Shown: one piece after another, positions 1 through 7,757 of the stretch | Position numbering within the stretch: position 1 is the first letter of the stretch | Layout: every line of letters begins with the position of its first letter | Assembly: GCA_030602885.1 (NCBI GenBank) | Contig: JAUVYV010000023.1 | Location: forward strand, 1-56,631 | Reading direction: 5' to 3' | Length of the DNA: 56,631 nt | Source: Phycisphaerales bacterium | Lineage (GTDB): Bacteria; Planctomycetota; Phycisphaerae; Sedimentisphaerales; Anaerobacaceae | The notes under the pieces: model-generated | Told to the model about the DNA's origin: nothing | The model's input: only the letters and a program-made list of their open reading frames with translations | Databases searched by the model: none | Made by a program: the position numbers and the translations under genes

Positions 1-570
1 AAACGGCCAGTGGCGGGGTCGAACTGGGCCCTGGATCGGAGTCCGGGGTCCCGCCGGAGGCGGGTAAACTGCGCCCGCCAAGGGAAAGGCGGGCAAGCTT
101 CGAGTTCGAATTGGGTCCCCGGTTTGAGGTCTGGGTAGAACCCCCGGCATAAAGCCGAGGGCTTTCGGCGGAAAATTGGGTTTGAATTGGGTTTGAATTG
201 GGTTCGTTTGGGTTCGTTTTTTTGCCGCATTTTCCAAGAAATTTTCTGTAAGTCCTTTTTGCGCATAGAGTTAAATGTTGTCTAATTATTTTGACATTGG
301 GTTCGTTTTGCATAAAAAGGTTGTAAATTGCCAGCAAGTTAAGTTGGGCAATATAGGCGGTTTGTTTTTAGACACTGATTGACACTGATTTTTGAAAAAG
401 TTCAAGGGCTGAGAAACAAAATATAACATCTTGTAAATGGGCGGTCATTTTCAAACCCTCCGAATTTTAGTTTTTTATCAAGCTTTCATATGTTAACTGG
501 GTATTATACAACATGGGAAGTTAGATGTCAAGTGAAATCTGATCGTCTCTCGTAACTCGGTAGGGTGGAG

Positions 571-605
571 AGTATCTCGTATCGCGTATTGCGTATCGCG
601 TAGTT
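571..605. repeat. Heptamer array, CGTATCG type
   Basis: Five consecutive 7-bp units read AGTATCT, CGTATCG, CGTATTG, CGTATCG and CGTAGTT. The units are imperfect but the 7-bp phase is exact. It belongs to a set of at least nine arrays in this window that share the period and not the sequence. Confidence 0.65.
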
Positions 606-740
606 CGTTTTGTGGACGCGGATTTCGCCGGCCCGCCAAAGGCGGGTAAAAAGCGGACAAGTACACGGATTAAAGGAAAAAAGCTGAAAAACCCGTGTCA
701 ATCCTTAGATTGTTCCTTCCGACTCTGCAACCTCGCGTCC

Positions 741-895
741 GACACAGAAAATGCTCCTGACCCCTTTTCTCCGACGACTCTGCAACCTCGCGTCCGACAC
801 AGAAAATGCTCCTGACCCCTTTTCTCCGACACAGAAAATGCTCCTGACCCCTTTTCTCCCCCGACACAGAAAATGCTCCTGACCCCTTTTCTCCC
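741..895. repeat. Tandem repeat with TGACCCCTTTTCTCC core
   Basis: A unit of about 33 bp that begins GACACAGAAAATGCTCCTGA and ends in a CCCCTTTTCTCC core starts at 741, 796, 828 and 863. Truncated copies of the CTGACCCCTTTTCTCC part continue to about 960. On the minus strand the core reads as GGGGTCAGGAGC, a motif type that I recall, without having checked it, as flanking REP-associated IS200-like transposases in environmental genomes. No transposase gene is present here. Confidence 0.7.
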
Positions 896-976
896 CTGAC
901 CCCTTTTCTCCCCCCTGACCCCTTTTCTCCCCCCCCTTTTCTCCCCTTTTCTCCCTTTTCTGACTCAAGGATTCGA

Positions 977-1025
977 CTGACGCCTGACTCCAGCCGCCCT
1001 ACGGGCTCCTTCCGTCAGGCGTCAG
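977..1025. repeat. Large extragenic hairpin, 12-bp perfect stem
   Basis: CTGACGCCTGAC at 977-988 is exactly complementary to GTCAGGCGTCAG at 1014-1025. The 25-nt loop holds a second short complementary pair (GCCC and GGGC). There is no T tract on either strand, so it looks like a REP-type palindrome and not an intrinsic terminator. It lies directly after the tandem repeat at 741-960. Confidence 0.6.
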
Positions 1026-1158
1026 CATCATAACTTATACCCTAATAGGTGTCTCACCATTACACGGGGCCAGTATACCCCCAACCTTTACCCGCCGCTC
1101 TGTCTGGCGGGTTTATCCGCCTCCGGCGGACCTGTTTCCACCATTTTTAACCAAAACC

Positions 1159-1210
1159 CAACCCAGCCACTCCAATTCCTGTCTCCGCTTAACCTCTGTC
1201 CTGTCAAGCA
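1159..1210. repeat. 52-bp inverted repeat, left copy
   Basis: This 52-bp stretch recurs in inverted orientation at 2304-2355 with a single mismatch (51 of 52 identical by eye). The two copies bracket the prenyltransferase gene at 1319-2293. The left copy ends 108 nt before the start codon. The sequence is not itself palindromic. Confidence 0.85.
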
Positions 1211-1318
1211 GTTAGCCCAGCCGCCAAAAAATCCTCGGTACATTCCATTTGCAATTCCCCCACCAGATAACGATAATGCCCCCTCCAGACCTGTCAGAAC
1301 TTAGGAAATCATAAGCGA

Positions 1319-2293
1319 ATGCAAGCCACTGTAAACAAACAAGTTACACCCGACCCGCCGTCGAGGTGTCAAGTCCTTGTAACACTTTTTTTGGCCTCGC
1401 GGCCCAAATTCCTCACGGCCAGTGCCGCCCCCGTCCTCGTCGGCACCGCCCTCGGCTACGCAGCCGCCGGCTCTCTGCAACTGCATCTCTTCATCTTAGC
1501 AGCACTTGCGATCATGGCTCTGCACGCCGGCGCCAACATCGCAAACGACTATTTCGACCACCTCTCCAGAAATGACTGGCTAAACACCAACGTAACCCCA
1601 TTCTCCGGTGGCCGACGCTTCATCCAACAGGGCGTAATGTCACCAGGAGCAACGCTGTTGGCATCCCTGTTTTTCCTAACCCTTGGCTGTGCAGTAGGTT
1701 GTGTCATCCTGCTTTTGACCGGCAGCGTGTTCATTTTGCTCCTTGGCCTGGTCGGTCTTGTCGGCGGATTCTTCTATACCGCGCCACCGGTCAAGCTCGG
1801 CTACCGCGGCGTCGGCGAAATCATCATCGGTATCCTGTTCGGCCTTTTGCCCGTCTATGGCTCTTACTACCTCCAGGCGCAAGTCATTGATATTACACCA
1901 CTTATACCGGGCTTGATCGTTGCGATACTGATCCTGCTTGTTATCCTGATAAACGAATTCCCCGACAGAGAAGCCGACGCCGCGGTCGATAAAAAAACGC
2001 TGGTTGTCGTTTTCGGAATCCCTTGCTGCACATGGATTTACAGAATCGCCCTTATCGCAACCTATTTTCTGGCAGCGGCATACACGCTTATTCACAAGCC
2101 ATTTCTTTGGGCCGGTGTAATTTATCTGCTTACCCTCCCCGTTGCGATTGTAGCCGTTAAGTTCGCAAATAGCAGTGACTTAGCGAAGCCGAGCAAAACT
2201 CAGCACCGCGCAAGCGCCGTCACAATCCTGCTGCACCTGCTCGGCTCAGTGGCCATGGCAGCCGGCTTTGTGATCTCAGCTTTGAGCGGGTGA
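1319..2293 (+). CDS. UbiA/MenA-family prenyltransferase
   Basis: This is a polytopic membrane protein of 324 residues, the usual length for 1,4-dihydroxy-2-naphthoate prenyltransferase (MenA) and related enzymes that join a polyprenyl chain to an aromatic ring in quinone synthesis. The two Asp-rich, Mg-binding motifs of the family are visible: NDYFDHLSRND at about residue 79 and NEFPDREADAAVDKKT at about residue 212. Hydrophobic segments fill the space between and after them. The second motif with its following KTLVVVFG is typical of MenA. No other menaquinone gene is nearby, so the aromatic substrate is inferred. The gene stands alone between the arms of a 52-bp inverted repeat. The start is an ATG with AGGAAATC about 12 nt upstream. 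Confidence 0.85.
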   Translation: MQATVNKQVTPDPPSRCQVLVTLFLASRPKFLTASAAPVLVGTALGYAAAGSLQLHLFILAALAIMALHAGANIANDYFDHLSRNDWLNTNVTPFSGGRRFIQQGVMSPGATLLASLFFLTLGCAVGCVILLLTGSVFILLLGLVGLVGGFFYTAPPVKLGYRGVGEIIIGILFGLLPVYGSYYLQAQVIDITPLIPGLIVAILILLVILINEFPDREADAAVDKKTLVVVFGIPCCTWIYRIALIATYFLAAAYTLIHKPFLWAGVIYLLTLPVAIVAVKFANSSDLAKPSKTQHRASAVTILLHLLGSVAMAAGFVISALSG

Positions 2294-2303
2294 TAGGGTT
2301 AAT

Positions 2304-2355
2304 TGCTTGACAGGACAGAGGTTAAGCGGAGACAGGAATTGGAGCGGCTGGGTTG
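2304..2355. repeat. 52-bp inverted repeat, right copy
   Basis: This is the inverted partner of 1159-1210, beginning 11 nt after the prenyltransferase stop codon and ending just before the end of the convergent gene at 2362. The only difference seen is GGAGCGG here against GGAGTGG in the complement of the left copy. Confidence 0.85.
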
Positions 2356-2361
2356 AGCGGG

Positions 2362-2778
2362 TCAGGTTGCGTATTCGATTGGGATGTGGTGCTTTTTTTG
2401 TTCGTTGATTTTCTCTCTGGCGGCTCTATTGTCGATGGAAGTTAAGACCAGGACAGCAAGCATGAGGAGAAGCACACCGCAGGTGAAGAGGAATGCGGCG
2501 AGGGATGCGTTCAATGCGGCGGAGGCAGATTGTTTCAGGCCGAGCGGGTCGGCGGTGGAGAGCTGTTGGAAGAATTCGGGCGGGAGGATTCTTTTGATGA
2601 GAACGGATGCGCGGATTGGCAGCCATGATTTTGTTTTTTGCCAGAGGTGTACCTGGTAGATGAGGACGCCGGCACCTGCGCCGAGGAATGCCCACGGGAT
2701 GAGGAGCAACAGTTTGCAGGGCAGGGAGCGGATTTTGTTGGTGATTGAGCCGGATTTGGTTTGGTTTTTGTCCAGCAT
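2362..2778 (-). CDS. Small membrane protein with two transmembrane segments
   Basis: I do not recognise this 138-residue protein. After a short basic N-terminus there is a hydrophobic segment at about residues 23-43 (LLLLIPWAFLGAGAGVLIYQV), a polar middle part of about 45 residues and a second hydrophobic segment at about residues 92-112. The C-terminal tail is charged and cytoplasmic or periplasmic depending on topology. The body is hydrophilic and lacks catalytic motifs. It converges with the prenyltransferase gene. Even amino-acid composition and clean helices make it a likely real gene, but no ribosome binding site is obvious. Confidence 0.55.
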   Translation of the reverse strand: MLDKNQTKSGSITNKIRSLPCKLLLLIPWAFLGAGAGVLIYQVHLWQKTKSWLPIRASVLIKRILPPEFFQQLSTADPLGLKQSASAALNASLAAFLFTCGVLLLMLAVLVLTSIDNRAAREKINEQKKHHIPIEYAT

Positions 2779-3114
2779 AGCTTTACATCTGTTAATCCGG
2801 TTGATGCGGCTTTGTGAGAATCTCGTTTGGGCTCCGATAAATTAGAGCAGTTTCGGGCAGCATCGGCGAGATTTGCGCTGCGCGGTCGGTAAATGTCAGA
2901 GGGTGTTAAATATCGCTTCTCCAATAGTAAAGGATACGATACAAACCGTCCGGATGGAAATCTTGGAGGCGTGTTTTGGGACTCGGGGGTTGTGTGGCAG
3001 AACTGCGGGATTGTTGAGCGGACAGGGAGGAGGCAGGGATGCCGAGGGTGTATGGGACCCATTAAAGGAATCCCTTATGGCATGTCCGATTGAGCTGGTT
3101 TTTGGGCTTGCCGA
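2779..3114. other. Gene-free gap
   Basis: This stretch of 336 bases separates two minus-strand genes. Its open frames are short, lack protein-like composition and overlap each other. I see no tRNA, hairpin or repeat that stands out. Confidence 0.5.
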
Positions 3115-3333
3115 CTACTTGTCCTCTTCGTTGCCAATAACGTAGCCGGCGCCTCCGCCAATGGCTGCTCCAACCACAGCCCCTCCAAAGCCCCCGGTTA
3201 CAGCCCCAATAACTGCGCCGCCGGTAGCTCCGACAGCACCATAGGTCTGAGCGTTATTTGCACAGCCCGTAACAAGCGTCAGATTGAGACTCAGGGCAGC
3301 AAGTATCAGGACTATCATTAAGCGTTTGGCCAT
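3115..3333 (-). CDS. Glycine-zipper lipoprotein, YMGG type
   Basis: The 72-residue product starts with a lipoprotein signal peptide ending in a lipobox (VTGC, Cys at about residue 24). The rest is a run of alternating Gly and Ala with GxxxG spacing, such as GAVIGAVTGGFGGAVVGAAI, ending in a short acidic tail. Such glycine-zipper lipoproteins are outer-membrane or periplasmic and are often linked to envelope stress, but their molecular role is generally unknown. A good ribosome binding site (GGGAGAACC) precedes the ATG. Confidence 0.8.
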   Translation of the reverse strand: MAKRLMIVLILAALSLNLTLVTGCANNAQTYGAVGATGGAVIGAVTGGFGGAVVGAAIGGGAGYVIGNEEDK

Positions 3334-3576
3334 TTAGGTTCTCCCATTTCAATAATGCTCCAATCGGCTTTTCTGTCCAACAATTATGCTATCGTCCACC
3401 TTCCTGCCTAATCTTTAGGTCTCGTGGCGATTAAAGGCCGGCAAGAGCTTATTTGCGAACAGCGGAGCATGCTACGTAATCTTACACGGCAGAGGTTTGA
3501 GGATATCATCTGAATGACAGGAAGTCAGGCATTGAAAGTGACGGCCTGGCAGTGGGTGTCTGTGCCAAAAGAGGAA

Positions 3577-3648
3577 AGCCAACGGTCGGAATCGAACCGA
3601 CAACCCCTGGTTTACAAAACCAGAGCTCTACCGTTGAGCTACGTTGGC
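3577..3648 (-). tRNA. tRNA-Thr (UGU)
   Basis: The minus strand folds into a full cloverleaf of 72 nt. The acceptor stem is GCCAACG/CGTTGGC, the D stem GCTC/GAGC, the anticodon stem CTGGT/ACCAG around the loop TTTGTAA (anticodon TGT, reads ACA), and the T arm GTCGG-TTCGATT-CCGAC. The discriminator base is U. CCA is not encoded. Confidence 0.95.
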
Positions 3649-3789
3649 GACAGGAGCGATGATAATAAATAATCGGCGATTGGTCAATGTTTCCCGGGGC
3701 GGTTTTGGCCAATTGGGAGGGTGTTTTTTGGTCGGGGGCGGTTTGGTTTTGAGAGCGGGAGGTTATCGGCAGGGGCAAGATTTGGGATA

Positions 3790-4827
3790 TCAGGTTTTGA
3801 TGAGTTTTTCGGGTTTGTAGGAGTTTTGGCCGATAGCGGTGAGGAATTTTCGGGTGATGATTTTTTCGAGCTCCGCCATTTCGGTTTTAGTCTTTTTCTT
3901 GAGAGGGATTTGTCCGCCGGCGTAAGCTGGGTGTCCACCACCGGTACCTCTTCTTGCGACGATTTTGTGCATGACCTGGTCCGCTCGCTTGCTCTGGTCG
4001 GATGTTCTCAGTGAGATAAGGAGTTTGTCCTGGGCGAATCCAGTGCACATAGTCCAGGTGACCTCTTCGGTTCTGAGCAGGAGGTCAGCGACTTCTGAGA
4101 TCATATCGGGGTTATCGACCTGACCGAGTGATGTGATAACGGCGTGTCCGCAGAGGCGTGCGTTTTTGAGGGCGTCGGCGAGCATTTGATAGTATGCGCG
4201 CGGGACCTCTCCTCGCTGGATTTCACTTAGCATTCTCTTGTTTGCGAGTGGGTATAGCAGTTCGATAGCTTTTACGTCGGCGGCGGCAGCGTCTCGTCCG
4301 AGGTCCTGTGTATCTGAGCGGATTGCATAGAGCAGTGCGGTAGCTAATGGGGCATCGGGGATTATTCGTGCGTTTTTGAGGTACTCGGCGAGGATGGTGG
4401 AGGTTGCGCCGTATCCGCCTCGAACGTCGGTGAAGGGGAGCTGTTTGGTTTGTTTTCTGCAGGGGTGATGGTCGATGACGATGTCGGGCCAGAGGTCAGG
4501 GGAGAGGGAGTTGTTCCCGGTGCCCGGCTGGGTATCGACCATGGCTATGAGGTCGAAGTTGTAGAATTCGATTTTGTCGCAGTTGTGCAGATTCAGGGCG
4601 AGGTATTTGACGAGAGCTCTGTTTTCTGCACGTCCTACGGTTCCGCCGTGTGTTATGTAGCACTGTATGTCGGCGAAGGTGTTTGCGATTTTTCTCAGAG
4701 CGACGGCGGCGGCGATGGAGTCGGGGTCGGGGTTGTCCTGCATTAGTATGACCATGCTCCTGTTGTCTTTCAGGAGCTCAGTGAGCTGCTGGAGCTTTGT
4801 CCTGGTTTTGTCGAGTTTGTTCGCCAT
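3790..4827 (-). CDS. DHH-family phosphoesterase, NrnA-like
   Basis: This cytoplasmic protein of 345 residues is a likely nanoRNase or pAp/cyclic-dinucleotide phosphodiesterase. It carries the DHH-family metal motifs in order: DNPDPDS near residue 30, DTQPGTG, VIDHHPC (the DHH signature), and a C-terminal DHHA1 motif RRGTGGGHPAYAGG. These are the Mn-binding and substrate-binding residues of the NrnA/RecJ-like families. Length fits NrnA. The open frame extends upstream to 4890, but the ATG at 4827 begins a sequence (MANKLDKTRTK) that looks like the true N-terminus. The exact substrate cannot be read from the sequence. Confidence 0.85.
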   Translation of the reverse strand: MANKLDKTRTKLQQLTELLKDNRSMVILMQDNPDPDSIAAAVALRKIANTFADIQCYITHGGTVGRAENRALVKYLALNLHNCDKIEFYNFDLIAMVDTQPGTGNNSLSPDLWPDIVIDHHPCRKQTKQLPFTDVRGGYGATSTILAEYLKNARIIPDAPLATALLYAIRSDTQDLGRDAAAADVKAIELLYPLANKRMLSEIQRGEVPRAYYQMLADALKNARLCGHAVITSLGQVDNPDMISEVADLLLRTEEVTWTMCTGFAQDKLLISLRTSDQSKRADQVMHKIVARRGTGGGHPAYAGGQIPLKKKTKTEMAELEKIITRKFLTAIGQNSYKPEKLIKT

Positions 4828-5001
4828 AGTTTTTTCACTGTTGAGTGTCGTAGTATAGTTTACCGGTTTGAAGGAGTCCTGAAAACACAATTGGTTTTGT
4901 TTATCGGTTTATTTTGGACGGTGTCTCAGGGCTATTTTGGTTGATTTGGGGGGTGGGGTGGCTGAGAATATGGTGGTAAGGTGTGGTTTTTGTGAGCGGC
5001 T

Positions 5002-5892
5002 ATGAAGAATATGGGCAGAAATCTGAGCAGGTACAGTGAGAAGGTTCGTCGGCTGTGGGAGGGGATGAATCCCTGTGAGCTGTGCCCACGGATGTGCAAG
5101 GTGAATCGGCGGGCAGGTGAGATTGGTTTTTGCGGGACAGGTGATATGGCGATAGTGAGCTCGGTGGGGCCTCATTTCGGTGAGGAGAGTGTGTTGGTGG
5201 GTAAGGGTGGTTCGGGGACGATATTTTTGGCGGGGTGCAATTTAGGTTGTGTGTTCTGTCAGAATTACGATATCAGTCATTTTCGCCACGGGCAGGCGCG
5301 GACGATGGAGCAGATAGTTGAGTTTATGTTCGATTTGAATGGTCATGGGTGCGGCAATATAAATTTTGTGACGCCGACGCATGTTGTACCAGCGGTGGCG
5401 GGGGCAATTGAACTGGCGAGGCAGAGGGGGCTGGAGCTGCCGATAGTGTATAATTGCGGGGGGTACGAGCTGGTTGAGACGCTTAGGTTGCTGGAGGGGT
5501 ACGTTGATATCTACATGCCTGATATGAAGTTTTCGGATTCAGCGGTTGCGAAGGAGCTTGCAGATGCGGCGGATTATCCGGAGGTTGCTTTTGCTGCGGT
5601 GAAGGAGATGCACCGGCAGGTTGGGGATTTGAAGGTCGGTGCGAACGGTGTTGCAAGTCGCGGGCTTTTGGTAAGGCACCTGGTGCTGCCGAACAAACAG
5701 GCGGGCAGTTTCAAGATTATGGATTTTCTGGCGGAGGAAATCAGTCCCTCTACGACGATCAACGTAATGGAGCAGTATCGGCCCTGCTTTAAGGCGTCGA
5801 GTCATCCTAAGATAAACCGGCGGTGTACTGCTGAGGAGATTGCAAAGGTGCGGGAGTACGCAGTGAGCAAGGGTCTGAACGTACTGAATTGA
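5002..5892 (+). CDS. Radical SAM protein, PflA-related (COG1313)
   Basis: This 296-residue protein has an N-terminal Cys cluster (CELCPRMC and a later GFCG) followed by the radical SAM [4Fe-4S] motif CNLGCVFC at about residues 79-86. This order is that of the PflX/COG1313 group, which resembles pyruvate-formate-lyase activating enzymes. The substrate of the group is not established. The later motif HLVLPN is also typical of the family. It is a single gene between two minus-strand genes. A second, related radical SAM gene lies at 44828-45859. Confidence 0.85.
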   Translation: MKNMGRNLSRYSEKVRRLWEGMNPCELCPRMCKVNRRAGEIGFCGTGDMAIVSSVGPHFGEESVLVGKGGSGTIFLAGCNLGCVFCQNYDISHFRHGQARTMEQIVEFMFDLNGHGCGNINFVTPTHVVPAVAGAIELARQRGLELPIVYNCGGYELVETLRLLEGYVDIYMPDMKFSDSAVAKELADAADYPEVAFAAVKEMHRQVGDLKVGANGVASRGLLVRHLVLPNKQAGSFKIMDFLAEEISPSTTINVMEQYRPCFKASSHPKINRRCTAEEIAKVREYAVSKGLNVLN

Positions 5893-5902
5893 GAGGGGGT
5901 GG

Positions 5903-6640
5903 TCAGGAAACGAGCAGTTTTTTCAGTGTTGCAGCGTTTTTTATTGCGTGGGCGGAGATGTCGTTGTTGAAGTATGCGTAGGCGGCGGTGACTTGGGGGA
6001 GTTGTGATTTAATCCATTTGGCCCAGTCGGCGAGGATTTTACCGGAGTAGTTTCCGCTGTATTTGCCTGTGGTGCCGTGGAAGCGGATGTAGATAGTTTC
6101 GGCGGTTATGGTTCGTGGGGTGGCAAGGTGGTCGAGGTCGTGGATGCAGAAGGCGGCGTTTGATTTATCGAGCAATTCGAAGGTGTCGTCTGTGTACCAG
6201 GTTTTGTGTCGGAATTCGAAGACAGCGAGGCGCTTTTTGGGAAGGAGTTTTATGAAGGCGGCGAGCAGGTCGAGATCCTTGTGCAGTGAAGGCGGGAGCT
6301 GGTAGAGGATTGGGCCGAGGTGGTCTTTGAGGAGGTTTACTCTTTCGAAGAAGCGAGCGACTTCATCTTTGGTGTCTTTCAATCTTTTTATGTGGGTGAT
6401 GTAGCGGTTTGCCTTTACCGTGTAGAGGAAGTTGTTGGGGGCCTGGGCGTGCCAGTTCTTGAGGGTTTGGGCTTTGGGGAGGTGATAGAAGGTATTGTTG
6501 ATTTCGACGGTGTCGAAGTGGTCGGCGTAGTATGGGAACCATTTTGATTTTGGGAGGTGTTCGGGATAGAAGCGTTTTTTCCAGTGGTCGTAATACCAGC
6601 CGGAGGTTCCTATTCGGATGTCGCATTTGGCTTTAGCCAT
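5903..6640 (-). CDS. DUF72 (YecE-like) protein
   Basis: This 245-residue protein has the features of DUF72/YecE TIM-barrel proteins: the N-terminal IRIGTSGWYYDHWKKRFYP, the VEINNTFYHLP strand, and FRHKTW and IYIRFHGTTGKYSGNYS near the C-terminus. The biochemical role of the family is not known. It ends 10 nt from the convergent radical SAM gene. It follows the DUF362 gene by 18 nt on the same strand with its own ribosome binding site, so the two are probably co-transcribed. Confidence 0.85.
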   Translation of the reverse strand: MAKAKCDIRIGTSGWYYDHWKKRFYPEHLPKSKWFPYYADHFDTVEINNTFYHLPKAQTLKNWHAQAPNNFLYTVKANRYITHIKRLKDTKDEVARFFERVNLLKDHLGPILYQLPPSLHKDLDLLAAFIKLLPKKRLAVFEFRHKTWYTDDTFELLDKSNAAFCIHDLDHLATPRTITAETIYIRFHGTTGKYSGNYSGKILADWAKWIKSQLPQVTAAYAYFNNDISAHAIKNAATLKKLLVS

Positions 6641-6658
6641 TGCGAGTCCTGCCGAATG

Positions 6659-7741
6659 TTACAGGTCATAGATTTCGGCCATGCGGTGATTCGGCTTAAA
6701 GTGGTAGAGGCACTCGTTCAGGGGTGTTCCGAGGACGTTTATCTTGTCGAGGTCGCCCTGGCCTATGCCTGCTTCATTCATAGTGCGAAGGTACATGATG
6801 CGGGTGGGGTCGAAGCCCATTACCTTCGTTGCGAGGGTATCGGCGGCGAGGGGGTCGGTGCTGGCGAGGGCAACTTTTGCATCGAAGGGTGTACCTCTTG
6901 TGGGGCCTTCGCCTTCCATCGCCTCGAAGCCGTCGATGACGGCGAGGTCGGGGTAGATTTCCTGAGCGAGGTGGAACATATTGTAGTGCAGGACGGTGTT
7001 GACTGCACGGCCGGTAGTATGGGTGAGAACTTTGTCGTTGCCGTTGTGGTCGCTGACGGGTGAGCCGAGGATAACGTTTTTGATTGAGAGGGTAGTGACG
7101 ACTCGGTCGTGAGTTTTCATTTGGGCGGCGGAGATGATGTAGAGGTCGGGGTCGAGAAAGGTCGAGATGATACGAATGGGAATGGCCTTGTTGCCTTCGC
7201 CGAAGACGTAGCGATACTGCCAGGGCTGGGCGTTGAAATCGACGAGGCGGACGTTGTATTCTTCGGCGAGAGCGGTGTAGCCATAAGTCTGGAAGCCCTC
7301 CATTGTACTGCCGAAGGCGGTTGATTCGCCGATGATGATTTGCTTTTTGTAGTGGGGGGTTAAAACATCGAGTATTGCGCGGACGGCGTCGGGGTGGGTG
7401 GCGCAGAGGGGGTTCCAGCTTGTGACCATGTTGGGTTTGATGAGGATTTTCCTGTTTCCGATTGAGGCAAGGACGTCGTCTTCAATCATCTTGAGGGACT
7501 GATAGACGATTTCGCGTCGGTTGTTTCCCTTGACGAGGGTAACTCTGGCGGGTTCGGTGAGTTTTTTAAAAAGCGGTTTTTTGCCGGCGGTAGTGGAGCG
7601 TGGTGTTTGCGAGTTTGCGTTTGTCCGGTTAGAGCAGCCGGGGAGGGTGAGGGTATTTGCGCCGAGTGCGGCAGCGGTGAGGCCTGAGCCGAGTCGGCTG
7701 AGGAAACGGCGGCGATTCAAAAGATTATTATGTGGTGACAT
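6659..7741 (-). CDS. Tat-exported DUF362 protein
   Basis: The 360-residue product opens with a twin-arginine signal (NRRRFLSRLG followed by a hydrophobic stretch and a GC pair at about residue 36), so it is exported folded and may be lipidated. The body matches DUF362, with IKPNMVTSWNP, AQMKTHDRVVTTLSIKN and DPLAADTLATKVMGFDP in the expected order. Members are often fused to ferredoxin domains, but no Cys cluster is seen here. The function of the family is unknown. The ATG at 7741 is preferred because it has AGGAAACC upstream and gives the Tat signal. An upstream in-frame extension would overlap the neighbouring gene. It sits 16 nt after the SMP-30 gene, in a likely three-gene operon. Confidence 0.85.
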   Translation of the reverse strand: MSPHNNLLNRRRFLSRLGSGLTAAALGANTLTLPGCSNRTNANSQTPRSTTAGKKPLFKKLTEPARVTLVKGNNRREIVYQSLKMIEDDVLASIGNRKILIKPNMVTSWNPLCATHPDAVRAILDVLTPHYKKQIIIGESTAFGSTMEGFQTYGYTALAEEYNVRLVDFNAQPWQYRYVFGEGNKAIPIRIISTFLDPDLYIISAAQMKTHDRVVTTLSIKNVILGSPVSDHNGNDKVLTHTTGRAVNTVLHYNMFHLAQEIYPDLAVIDGFEAMEGEGPTRGTPFDAKVALASTDPLAADTLATKVMGFDPTRIMYLRTMNEAGIGQGDLDKINVLGTPLNECLYHFKPNHRMAEIYDL

Positions 7742-7757
7742 ATCTGGTTTCCTTTTT

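Larger units (their letters stand above)
1..1318. other. Gene-free, repeat-rich flank
   Basis: I see no convincing gene here. The open frames are short, overlap each other and are mostly built from the tandem repeat at 741-895. The stretch holds direct repeats of a GGGTTTGAATT type near 177-222, a 10-bp duplication (GACACTGATT) near 369-391, GC-rich palindromes of the CCCGCC-aaa-GGCGGG kind at 632-646 and 1116-1130, a heptamer array, the long tandem repeat, a large hairpin and one arm of a 52-bp inverted repeat. It looks like accumulated intergenic repeats or a decayed locus. Confidence 0.6.

Noticed and set aside
705-968. An 87-codon minus-strand frame rich in Glu, Lys and Gly
   Set aside because: It is a translation of the tandem repeat at 741-960 and has no independent support.
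1319-2293. Calling the prenyltransferase menA outright
   Set aside because: Motifs favour MenA, but no other menaquinone gene is in the window and UbiA paralogues share the same motifs.
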